From: Saccharina japonica
Taxonomy: Eukaryota > Sar > Phaeophyceae > Laminariales > Laminariaceae
NCBI GenBank assembly: GCA_008828725.1
Contig: MEHQ01000852.1
Span: forward strand, 70,700 to 134,699
Length of the DNA stretch: 64,000 nucleotides
Direction: 5' to 3'
Made by a program: the position numbers and the translations under genes. Under the pieces are notes generated by a model. It worked only from the letters and a program-made list of their open reading frames with translations, had not been told where the DNA came from and did not search any database. Shown here in pieces: positions 1 to 11,321 of the stretch. The first letter of the stretch is position 1. Every line of letters begins with the position of its first letter.

Positions 1-1128
1 GGAGTCATGTGAGCAACGCCTGCTAATAATAGACGTTGACCACGCCATCCTTAGTGTGCTGGTTGCATTGCGCTGCCTTTTTTATGTTTTTGTTTCAATT
101 TTGTTTTTCATAAAAAGTAAACTTGTTTGTGTGACCCTTCTTTGTGTTTTTTTTTTCCTTCTGGTTTTGTTTGCATTTTCAGTCCCCCTTTGTACGGCTG
201 TCCCTGGCTTCTTTTATTTTGTGTCTCTTGTGTCGTCCTTGGCCCACCAGCAGCTGGACATAGGACTGCTCGTTTTTGTTTATTTTGTGTTGTTAGCTCT
301 CTGGGAATACCCCCGCGTTGTCTTGTCTTCCTTCTAGTCGTATGTTTGTGTCGTCCTTACGTTGGTCCATCAGCTGGACACCATATTATCATAGGAGGAC
401 TGATCGTATACTATAAATAGCAAATAGCAACCGCTCGGGACTCGGCCTGCGCCCTGAGCGCATGTTTGTTTTCATTTTCTTTGTTTTTATTTTTCCTTTC
501 TCATCTTTCTTTTTTCTTTTTTGCCCTTCGTGTTTTTTCTTATATTTTCCTTTTCTTCTTTTTTCGGGTGATCATGTAATAATATTACCTGCCATGGATA
601 TCTCCCTGGTATTATTTGGTTGAAAGTGATAAGGGATGGTATGTCCGCACTACGTACTGCTGCTGTAGTTTGTTTTCTCCCATCGAGACGCATTTCCATT
701 TTTATTTTACGTAGTGTGTTTTGTGACGACAGGCAGGAATTTCGCCTTGTACACGAGTGGTGAGAGCAACGCCTGCTCCGACGGCCGCCATGCTGTCCTC
801 AGGATGTTGTTAGCAGTACAACGCGGTATGGAAAGTTAAAGTTCCTCGTAATACACGACCGTCCAACCAAAACAAAAACCGTACATTGGGGAACAAGACG
901 CTATTGCAATTTATTGGCGCTGCACCTGCTTGGATCGGTGGCCTAAAAATGCGGCGTAATTAACTCGTTGAAAATGACAGGAACGCCCAACTATCACTGT
1001 TGCAGCGGGCCAGCGGAGCACGTCGCACGGTAGAGAACCCGAGCACAGCGGGTGCAGATTGGAAGGTAAGCGACCAGGCAACGGGGTGAGAGCTGTTCCG
1101 AAAGGCGAGAGAGCAGAGCACGGGGCAC
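1..1128. other. Upstream non-coding region
   Basis: No gene is recognised here. The sequence is T-rich and then mixed, with short open frames that match nothing I know. A TATA-like TATAAATA lies near 411-418, and the phrase GAGCAACGCCTGCT occurs twice (about 13 and 763). The last few hundred bases should contain the 5' UTR and promoter of the methyltransferase gene that starts at 1129, but no core promoter can be assigned with confidence. Confidence 0.5.
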
Positions 1129-4100
1129 ATGGGAGCATTGAAAACGGCGATCAACGTCGTACTCTTTCGACCGCTCATTCCGGCGAACACTGGAAACATC
1201 GGTCGCACGTGTCTCGGCTTCGGCGCCCGCCTGCACCTCATCCGGTGAGCACCCTGCTGCGTTGTTTCGGAGACAGAGCAACAGCGGTGGCAAGGCGGCT
1301 GCATGCTGTCTGTCTTTCGTGACGATACAGCAGTAACGCAGTGTAGAGCTGTATAATCGTGTACCGTTCGGTACCTGGTAAACCAAGCAGTATATGTCAT
1401 TCCATGTTGCAATAAACGCGCTATTTGAACACAACGCAGTGTGCCTGTGCCTCTGCTGTGACGACGGCTTCGTGGGGTACAGCAGTAGGGCTACAGCCAG
1501 TACAGCCGTGTTCCCCACGGGGCTATGTCCTTGTGTTTGTGGCGCTACTGATGAACGTGGCGTTGCTGATGATGGACGTTCGCTTGACTTTTGAAATAAC
1601 TTTGCGTTGGACCCAACTGGCTGCTTTTGAAACGTGGAACAAAAAAAAGTGTCTGACACGATCTCAGGCCGTTTCGTATGCGGTTCGATTTTTGAGCTTC
1701 AGATTATGGTCTGATCGATTTTCCAGCGACCTAGTTCGAAAATCGAAACAGTCTTCTTATGCGAGAAAACACGGATTTGTTGTATCATACGTGCAGATAT
1801 TTGAGCAAACGGCAAGACCAACTGCTGTTGTTGTTGTGGTTTGGCGCCGCGAAGAGACGGGCCGAGTGCGCTGTACTGGACGTAGAACCCGAGCGTTCGA
1901 AGCCACACTGGCTGCCTCTGGTCTGGCGGCGACGCGCCGAGTGTGCTCGAGCCGACCTGTCTTGGTATTTTGTATTTTGACACAACGAAGTATCCGAGCG
2001 TTGACTCTGTGTACTGTTGTACTGCTGCTGCTGCTGTAAAATCTACGAGTACGGCGAGGCGCGCGCCGAGTGCGCTTCCCTTCGTCTCTAGGCCCGAGCC
2101 CGCGCCAGCCGACTGCAGTTTGGCGACGAAGAGGCCCACCGATCGTCGGCTGCGCGTCGGGCGCGAAGCAACGTCGCTGTGTCACCATCCAACTCATCGA
2201 TCGTGCTGCTGCTGCTGCTTGCTTGCTGCGTGGATAACATCTTGAATTTAGAGACCATGCCATTTTTCGATTTGAAAATCTGATGACCCAGTCGTCGTAT
2301 TTTGGGGCAAAATCCGACGACTTGGGTCATCGGATTCTCAAATCGAAAATTTCCGCTCAGATTTTGCATAATCGGACTGCATAGGACGGTGCTTTCGTTT
2401 TTGAGATCGAAAAATACAAATCTGAAGCTCGAAATCGAACGGCATAGGAAACGGCCTCACACTTGAATAATATGCCGGCAAATCTCAAGAAAAATATAAA
2501 TTCAAAATTCAAACTCCCCACATTGGCGTACAATCACAGCAGGGACACTCAGGATCTCTCTTGGTTCGAGCGGACCGAGGCCTTTGCTGCCTCGATGGCT
2601 AAGCCAAACTAACGATTGCTGTCAGTCAGAGAGACACAACTACGTGTAAAGCTCGTACATATGGACGTGTCATACGTATCATATACGTAACAGTACTTGT
2701 CTTGCAACACTAACTGCTGTTGTCCGTTTGTTCTCTTTGCATTAGGTTCTGAGCCTTGTCACTACTGCTCTGGTGCGTGTTCGTTTGTTTGAGTCTATCT
2801 GTCTGTTTGTCGTTTGTTCGTGTCTCTCCCATGGCACATGAATCGTGACACATACGCACGTGTGCCCTTTCGTTCCCCACCCCCTCGATTCATACGGCGG
2901 TCTGCGCAAACGCTGCCCAAGACCTCTCGGGTTCAGCCTCGCCGAGCGAGACATCAAGCGGGCTGGCCTGGATCACTGGGAGCATGTGGACCTCACCGTG
3001 CACGACGACTGGTGGGCCTAACGCAAGCGCTACAGCAACAGCAGCTGCTGATGCAGACTCTGTCATTGCCGTAGTACCCGTTGTGTTGGTTCTTGAATAG
3101 ACATGCAGATAGTTGTAACGAAAACGTATCATCAACCGCCGAGGTTAAGTCTACCAGGGTATGACTACCCGTAGGCGCTCCCCAGCAGCAGCAGCAAAAG
3201 CAAAAGCAACAGCACCTACAGTATACTAAAACGTGATGTCGCATCGCATGCAATTGAGGGTGGGTGGAGCCCGGGTGTTAGGAAAGGATACGCAAAAAAC
3301 ACCCTGACATTGTCGCGGAACGATAGAGCACCGAGAACGCCGAGATGACACCGCGCGAGAAAAGTAACCCTCGTGTATTAAAAAAAACCATAGCTTTAGC
3401 ACCACCTGATATCCGTACTCGTAGTGTTTTGTGCGATGTTGATCATTGCGTCGTACCTGGTGTACCTTTCTCCAAGCAGGACTCGTCGTTCGATCGGGAT
3501 TGTGCGCGGCTAGTGCGAGGCATTCCCAAGCCCCTTCGTCGCTGAGGATAATGGCGTTACGCAAACAGGCAGGCAGGCAGGCAGGCAGGCTCCCTGGCCT
3601 CGACCGAAACGTTCTGGGTGTTTACGCCGTATCAATCAGTGAACGACATTCCCATAGAGACAGAGTAGAAGCGGAACAAAGGAAATATGCTGTCGAATCT
3701 TCTCCACATGCATCGCTGCTCGCAGCGCCACGTCTCTCCTCTTCTATCACACGCAGCACTTCCAGGCGTGCGACAACGCAACGAACCAATGGCCATCGCC
3801 CGCCCCGGTCTCGGCCTCTCTCAATGTGTCGAGGTATCATGCACCGTCCCTCAACCCCCCCTTGTGCTCGGCTTGATTCTTAGCTCTACCTCGATTCCTC
3901 TCTCCCCGCATTGGCCCGCCGTCGACCCCGCCGCGATCACCATCATCGCTCGCAATCAACAACAACCATAAAACGCGTCTTGAAGGCGATCCTTCGAAGA
4001 GACAACGCTCCCAGCACTGGGCAGCGCGTACTTGGTGTCGAAGCGGCTCAAGCTCGGATCGACGCCCATCGCGGACGCCACTTTCCCGCCGGCGACGGGG

Positions 4101-4688
4101 CCCGGCTCGGCCGGCGTCGCCCTCGTGTTCGGAAACGAGGTGGACGGGCTGTCGGGGCTCGAAGAAGAGACGCGGCGCTCCCTGCCGGCGGTGTACCTGC
4201 CCATGTGCGAGGATGCGATACGGTCTTACAATTTGTCCAACGCGGTGAGCGGGTTGAGTGGGTCGTCAGGAGGGTGGAGCTTTTAATAATGGACCCTGCG
4301 TTTACTCTGTTTACGAAGTATATGTCTATATACGCACCGGTACATGTGCATTTTTTATCTGCGTGTCACTGGGGTATATACAAAACATACGATTTTGGAG
4401 CCCCCCGAGTCATGTGTATGTTGAATGTCTCACTAGCGTGTGCAACATCCATCTGACACCAATTATCTGTAAAAGCTCCAGACTTTCCTTTGTAAGGTGC
4501 GCTAATTGCGATACTAGGTACGTGATTACGTTGTTAACCTTTTCACTCTCCGCCGTTCCCCGCTCTTTCATCCCCCTCTCCTACCCTTCCCCCCGCATCC
4601 CTGCCACCAATAGGTAGCGATGGCGGTGTACGAGGTAAACAGGCAACGGCGGGGGGGTGACCCCCCCGCCGAAGGTGGCCTACGATAG
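1129..4688 (+). CDS. trmL: TrmL/SpoU-family tRNA 2'-O-methyltransferase, four exons
   Basis: Exons are 1129-1244, 2922-3011, 3986-4244 and 4614-4688. All junctions agree in phase (2, 2, 0) and encode 179 aa; bacterial TrmL is about 155 aa. Family members are SPOUT (knotted) enzymes that use S-adenosylmethionine to methylate the 2'-OH of the wobble nucleotide (position 34) of tRNA. The three family motifs are present in order: an N-terminal block ending [10 protein letters not shown] (residues 17-26), VFGNEVDGL (116-124), and [16 protein letters not shown] continuing into VAMAVYE (140-162), which forms the SAM-binding knot. The segment [17 protein letters not shown] (40-56) is also typical of TrmL. 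The start ATG gives [13 protein letters not shown] with no transit peptide, so a cytosolic or nuclear location is the simplest reading; an extra upstream exon is possible. The acceptors at 2921 (AAG) and 3985 (AAG) are less canonical than CAG, but only they keep phase and conserved residues. Intron 1 contains a foldback repeat. Confidence 0.88.
1648..2465. mobile_element. Foldback (MITE-like) element in trmL intron 1
   Basis: The two ends are inverted copies of each other: the block around 1648-1703 (AGGCCGTTTC...GAGCTTCAG) reappears as its complement at about 2411-2465. The element is about 0.8 kb with arms of about 55 bp and degenerate internal repeats of GCCGAGTGCGCT. No transposase is visible, so it would be non-autonomous. 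Target-site duplications were not resolved. Confidence 0.55.
2261..2351. repeat. Near-perfect hairpin inside the foldback element
   Basis: The two arms (about 2262-2302 and 2309-2350) are inverted copies carrying GATGACCCAGTCGTCG and its complement, separated by a loop of about 5 bases. It could form a long stem as RNA or a cruciform as DNA. It lies inside the trmL first intron. Confidence 0.7.
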
Positions 4689-7600
4689 CCAAGAGACAAA
4701 ACATGGGACCCGACCCCCAACGGAAAGGGGCTGTGGCGACTTCAAGTACACGCAACCTCGTCTCCTGCATCTCTTCTGCCTGTTTTCAGCCATTTAAATC
4801 GCTGTTGTGCCTTTTGTTGTTGTGCGGCTCGAGGGAGAGGACGGCTCTTTATGACAGTACGGTCGTGTAAACGGCTGGGCCCAGCTTCGCACAATATGAT
4901 TAATGGCCCCCACCAACTCCTTGCTACAGCTTTCTTCCGAGATTTTTCCGAGAACTTTCCGAGAACCGGTCGGGGTTATATAGGGATAGGGGTGTAGAGT
5001 CAAGTACATGTCAACCGTTTTGTCGAAGTTTGGCCCAGTCGTATTCACGGCTCCTAGACGACGCCAGACGCCCCCCCCCCCCCCACGAAAACATCCATAA
5101 AGCTGGTTTATAAAACCCCTTTACAAGTGCACCCATGTTTTGGTGACAAACTGCATTGAATTAGAGGTAGATCGTTTTTGCTGTGGTATGTATAAGCGTT
5201 AAGCGCCGTCGTATTAATCTCCAGGAAGCGGGCGGAAGCGGGCCGTTCGTTTCTTTGACGGAGTGACACGGGCAGCACCGCGCTACGTAACCGGGGGCAC
5301 GCGCGGGGAGTACGTTTTATCTTGTTGATTTGCCAACTACGCTAGACAGTGGCGTTCGAAGGGAGGTGCATGAACATGCCATTTGTTTGTTCGCGACACG
5401 TGCAGAAGGACGTGGTCTACTACTCAATACGTCACGTTTCGTTGTGGTGTCGAGGGCGGGGACAGAATAACGAGCTTATTTTGTGGAGGGCAGCAGAAGC
5501 AGCAGTTCGTGCCTTGCGCTCGTTCTTCTGCTGCCGTACGTAACTCATTTATCTTAAGTCTGCTGCAGCTTTCTTGCTATTTCGTCTTTCAAAAGCTCTC
5601 CGGCGGACGCATTGTTTTTTTTTCAAATGTTTTTTCAACGTCAGCTGTGAGTCGGTGCGACAATATTGTTCAATGCCTGGTACATATTTGCAAGCTGCGT
5701 GTGATATGTGATACGCGGGTTTTCAAAAGTAATACGTTCAATCCGAATAGTATTACGCCTTGCGAGTTACAGATAAAAGTGATCGACCTCAGCTTAGCGC
5801 GCGAGATGTGTTCTACATGCTGCCTCGTGAAGGATATATTTCAGACCTGGTATAATGGTCTTTGTCACTGTGTTCGTGTATCCCGAAAACACCTCCTAGG
5901 GGCAAATACCGATAAAAGCGAGCCATCAGCCAGCCATGAGCATACACAGCGCGCAAGCGACCCCGAAATAACGCCGACAACGGTCGAAATGGTCAGGTCG
6001 GACACAGAAACAAAAAAGCGCTACGTACGTAAAGGCTTTCTGCTTTTTTTTGTTTGGTAGATTATGACGAGCGTAAAAACCTTGGCAGGGTTGGGGGGCT
6101 CCGTCCCCGCCCGCGTGCCTCTTACCAACCAGCAGCACATAATATGTCTCAAGGTCCAAGGCCGATACCCCGCCCGGATAGAGTACGCCTCGCGCCCAAC
6201 ACCCAACGTCGCTGCCGCTTCCGCTTTGGCGCGGGGGTGAAACCGTGAGGAATACTCGTAGAAGCAACACTGCGCATTCAAGCCAGAAGTTGCGCCGATT
6301 TTCTTCCCTCGATGATCTGGCTCGGGGACGGTAAATCCCGCTTGCTAAAAATCGCAATCGGATAATAACCATTTTCTCTTTACGTATGTCCTGTACGCCA
6401 ACCGGTAACATCACACAAGGGTAATTCCGTCAATGGGGATAGATAGTACAAGGGAAACTACAGTACGCACTTCGCCTTCCATGATCGTCACGCTTGGGTA
6501 GTGGTGCCTTTGAAGAGGGACACCAGCACAAGGGGCTACGCGAGTCATCCATGAACACACAAAATAAAAACGCCATACATCCATACACAAGGGGTGAGCA
6601 CGGGGCACACAATAAATCAAACAAGGAAAAGCGAATATACTGTGTATATGCCACACACCTCCAAAACGTAAAAGCCTTCACAACGCATGGGTTGCGTTGA
6701 AGCTGCATCGCAGATCAACAGAAGTCGAACGAAAATTCCGATACTCGTAGTAGGAGGGTGGGAAAGAAAAGAAGAGAAAAAATCGCAATTTATCGGCATT
6801 CTCAACAAAGACACAAACCAAAACTTTGCGCACGCTCGGGATGAAATTGTTTGTGAACATTCCACCTAGACAGCAGGTACACAACACCACTTAGCCGACG
6901 TCGAAAAAAACACGTCGAACCGCGGAAAACCATGTGTTTTACGGGCACGTGGGTGGTGGCTTTTCAATCCAAAGGCGATAGGGTAGTACTTGCTCTCAAG
7001 TACCGGAGCAACCACGTTTGTCTGCATTATGCACTCCAAGTTACTGTAGTCCATGTCGTTACATGGAAAAGTGCGAGAGAGGGGAGGGGGGGTGGTAAAA
7101 AATGGCAAGGAATTTTCACAAAATCGCTAGGGGGTCGCCTCCTTCCCCCGTCGCCGTCCCGCGTTGCGCGAAACGGTAAAGTGCCGGGAGGCCCCGACGA
7201 CAAAAAACAGCAGACTCAACACGAAACGCACACCACACGTCTCCCCAACTAAGTAAGTGCCCGATAATCAAAGATGTTGAGCATCTCGTTCTATTCTCCC
7301 CCCCCGTTCCCCCTCCGCCCCTCCCACACACAAACACGTAGCAGAATATCTCAGCATCTGATTGTAAGTTAAGCGCGAGTGAAACACCGCGCGCAAGGGA
7401 AACAGCATAGAAAAATCGAAGAAGTGCTTCTATCCTCGTTCTCTCAAGTGCCATCTATCCCCGCTCCCTCTCTCTCGCTCTCCCCTCCACTGCCCTGGAC
7501 AAGTGCTCTCTGCAAACACCACCTTCGAAAAAAACATCCACCCATCGGACGGATCAGATCATCATTTCACGATAATCTAGCACATGTTTTCTGGGTTGGA

Positions 7601-7835
7601 CATGTACAACACAGATCCTGCAACAACATATGATGACGGCAGATACAGCATCTAGATGATCTTGCAGTAGATCCATCATCTGTCCGATGTTGTCAAAGCA
7701 TCAGAGTCCTTGTCCCGCCGCTCTCTCTGCCCGTCACCTCCTTACGGCCAGTAGAGTGCCGCTCTCTCGCACTCGGGAGAACCTTGCTCCCTCGTCTCTG
7801 GGGTGAGAGTTCCAATGGTGTGTGAAGTAGGGTGT

Positions 7836-7975
7836 ATACTCTGGGGGTACTCGGGTATCTACTCTGGGGGTACCCGGGCATCTACTCTGGGGGTACCCGG
7901 GTATCTACTCTGGGGGTACCTACTCTAAGACTACCCGGGTACATACTCTGGGGGTACCCGGTTACCTACCCGTTG
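7836..7975. repeat. 23-bp minisatellite with KpnI/SmaI-like core
   Basis: About six head-to-tail units of a 23-bp repeat containing TCTGGGGGTACCCGGG. The last units are degenerate (CTAAGACTACCCGGG). The core GGTACCCGG is shared with the larger palindromic repeats at 23.0-23.8 kb. Confidence 0.85.
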
Positions 7976-8462
7976 TTCCCATCCGAACCTGGTGTTCCGT
8001 CAGCATGGGTGGGCTTGACCCTGATGAGTTTGAGGCCGACCAGGCTACACGTTTGATCGAGTTTCACACCGTCAGAGTCTAGGTACAGACAAAACCAGGT
8101 TTAGTACCTGGGAACCCCGAAGTATGTACCCTCCCTGAAAAACACACACCCTTTCCAAAACAAGCCAAATCGGCTGGCCCGTCGGAAACGGGGGAAAAAA
8201 AGCCGGACCCTTCTCTCCCGGCGCGAAAACTCGGCGGGGCTTATAAATAAAAACATATATACCTGGTAATAATCAAGACCACATATACACTGCCCACCTG
8301 TGTAAAGCTGTAAGGAAGCATGTGCAAGTCAACATGGCGGTCGGGGGGCGGCCGAGGCAAGGTGGCAGTCACTACTCATTAGCACGCTGCTACGGCGCAA
8401 GACCAAGCGAAATCAACGGACAAGACCAAGCAATGGTTTCGTATGCAAGCACTCTTTCGAAG

Positions 8463-8517
<55 letters not shown>

Positions 8518-8518
8518 A
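8463..8518. repeat. Poly-C tract of about 55 bases
   Basis: An almost pure cytosine run followed by CACCCCCC. Matching G-runs lie at 8791-8804 and 9112-9160. Such runs create long glycine or proline shadow frames that should not be annotated as proteins, and their length is likely unreliable in an assembly. Confidence 0.9.
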
Positions 8519-8841
8519 CCCCCCCCAAAACCCCTCTTCTCTCCCAGAGCGTTTTTCTCTCGCCGACCGGTAGGCAGCTGGTATATTAGCAAAAGCGGTG
8601 TTTCTATCTAGGGGAAAAACGAATGGAAACAGCAGCTTAGCATCAAATATGCTATTCAATAGGAAACGGGCTTTTGGGGCATATGTCAAGGCCTCGTTTT
8701 AGCCTTATTCTACAAATTTTAGCGTAGTTGGGTGACCAGCCATGGGGGTCAAACCACGGGTTTCCTATACTATAGCATACTTTCTTGGGAGGGGGGGGGG
8801 GGGGAGGGCAANATCATATTCCGCCAGGTACAGCGGCGTCG

Positions 8842-11272
8842 CTACCACAGGGAGGCGGTGAGCGCGGCAAGCACAACCGCTGCCGCGGCAGCCCCCGGGA
8901 GCACCTTGGACGCGGGCGAGTCCTGCCCGTCCGCCGTCAACAGCTCATCGCACGATTCGAAGTCGACGATGTAGTCGCACTCGCCTTGAACCTCAAGCAC
9001 GGCGTCGGGGTCGTCGCACGTTCCCACATCGGCGTAGTAGGTGCCAGACTCGGCGTCTTCGGAGGCCACGTGCCGGAGCAGCAGCCTGTGTGGATGTCGG
9101 GCGTGCGCGGGGCGGGGCGGAGGGGGGGGGGGCGGGGGGGGGGGGGGGGGGGTGGGTGGGGGCGGCGAGGGCAGGAGACGGGGGGCAGTTTGAGATAGCA
9201 CGTGCAGTGTGATCTACCACGTACGCCCCTTGACATAGTATATGATATGTACAGATACCGATGAAGGTTGCGGGTTCAAAACGAACTATTAATATCCGGT
9301 GTTCACTGTCGTACCGCCTGTACGCACGCACGCACGCCTCGACAAACGACAAAACGAGGACACGCTTACAGACGCGTATACAGCGTTCGACGTGTCGCAG
9401 CGCGTCACGTTGCGCCGCGTTGGGCCGCGTTGCGTGCGGTTCATGGTTGATGTTTGAAGGGGACCACCACGCACACACCTCTCGTAGGATCCCAATCCAA
9501 AGTTGAAGTCTTCGCCGTGAAGGACGACGACCATGTCCTCCATCAGCACCTGGTTGGCATGTTTGCATCAGGAGGGGGTTAGAGATTGGTACTATATCAA
9601 ACGTATCATAGCCGTACCTGGTAACCAAAAGCCATCTAGTCGCTGATCGGTAACATTTTTTTCACGTGGTACAGCAACAAGCCGCACAGCGCCCTCAAAA
9701 CAACGTCACAAGACGTAAGGAAGGACGGACGGGCGCACCAACGCAAGGACGCGGGCGCGTGGGTCGTGTGGGGCGGCGGTGCCGTCGGGGCGAAAACAGG
9801 CAGAAAAGGACGCTCCACCGCATCTATCCACCCCCTGCAGAAGAGGACGCTCCACCACATCTATCCACCCCCCGCGCATGCTAAGTACCCTATATACCAG
9901 CGGACGCAAAGTCGCTTGCCGGGTTGGTGTGTGTGTGCGTGAAGGAGTAGATTCCGCCGATATGGGAACATTGGAACCCCTTGCTGACGCGCTATACGCT
10001 GCTACTTTGCTGTACCACAGGCATGCTGTATGCTGCTGTTGCGTTAACCGCTATACTCTGCGCTATTCGCTGCATGCGCTATACTCTGCTGGTGCTACAC
10101 GCTGCTGGTGCTACACGCTGCTTGCGCTACACGCTGCTTGCGCTACACGCTGCTTGCGCTACACGCTGCTTGCGCTACACGCTGCTTGCGCTACACGCTG
10201 CTTGCGCTACACGCTGCTTGCGCTACACGCTGCTTGCGCTACACGCTGCTTGCGCTACACGCTGCTTGCGCTACACGCTGCTTGCGCTACACGCTGCTTG
10301 CGCTACACGCTGCTTGCGCTACACGCTGCTTGCGCTACACGCTGCTTGCGCTACACGCTGCTTGCGCTACACGCTGCTTGCGCTACACGCTGCTTGCGCT
10401 ACACGCTGCTTGCGCTACACGCTGCTTGCGCTACACGCTGCTTGCGCTACACGCTGCTTGCGCTACACGCTGCTTGCGCTACACGCTGCTTGCGCTACAC
10501 GCTGCTTGCGCTACACGCTGCTTGCGCTACACGCTGCTTGCGCTACACGCTGCTTGCGCTACACGCTGCTTGCGCTACACGCTGCTTGCGCTACACGCTG
10601 CTTGCGCTGCACGCTGCTTGCGCTCCACGCTGCTTGCGCTACACGCTGCTTGCGCTACACGCTGCTTGCGCTACACGCTGCTTGCGCTACACGCTTATGG
10701 CACAAAAAATACCTGGTATGGTACAGCTGTCGCTAGGAACTCGCGCGTAAGCAGGATATTTGTAACTGCCGTCAACTTGTGTGCGTGCGTTGGTGGGGCC
10801 GCGTATGCCGGACGCTTCAGGCAACTCGAGAGGGTATGTCACTATTTTATTTGGTGCCGTCGTCAAAAGGAGAAACTCGCATTCGCTTGTAGTTCTAAAC
10901 CCTCTGGGGGTCTTCAAAGGGAAATATTGAACGGTGTGAAAAAACGTGACCATTGCAGCGACGTTTCACTGCGTGGTTCGGGGATGATAGAAATTGGTGT
11001 CCCGAGTTGCAACGCAAGGAGTCGTATATTAGGGGGCACGGTCGCAACATGACCAACCTGTTACACCGCTTGGGCGCATATGCTGCTCGTAGACCGATTG
11101 TTTGCGCGGCAAAGTTATCATGTGTTTTGGGTTGCTATATCAACCACACCCACCAAAGGGGTTGTTACAATGGCAATGAGCTAAGAATAACGAAAACACA
11201 CACGATCGACCACGGGCAAACAAGCTATGGCCATGAGCTAGTGTGATGTCGACACCATCAACGACGACGACA

Positions 11273-11321
<49 letters not shown>

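Larger units (their letters stand above)
4689..8841. other. Intergenic region, 4.15 kb, no gene recognised
   Basis: Both flanking genes point into this region (trmL from the left, the binding-protein gene from the right), so it holds both 3' ends. The longest open frame (5383-6060, plus) encodes 225 residues without a recognisable domain, signal peptide or repeat, and I treat it as chance. Simple repeats occur at 7836-7975 and 8463-8518. There is one ambiguous base at 8812 next to a G-run. Confidence 0.5.

Noticed and set aside
1425-2039. 204-residue plus-strand frame
   Set aside because: It runs through a foldback repeat inside trmL intron 1, with no recognisable domain or splice logic.
2890-3135. 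Minus-strand start that looks like a signal peptide ([17 protein letters not shown])
   Set aside because: It is antisense to trmL exon 2 and its downstream intron; no further exons on that strand make sense.
5383-6060. 225-residue plus-strand frame
   Set aside because: No domain, signal or conserved pattern; composition typical of random sequence.
7836-7975. CRISPR array
   Set aside because: The 23-bp units are directly adjacent with no spacers, and the genome is eukaryotic.
9779-11052. Three long overlapping plus-strand frames (251-323 aa)
   Set aside because: They are the 16-bp minisatellite read in three frames and lie antisense within an intron of a well-supported gene.
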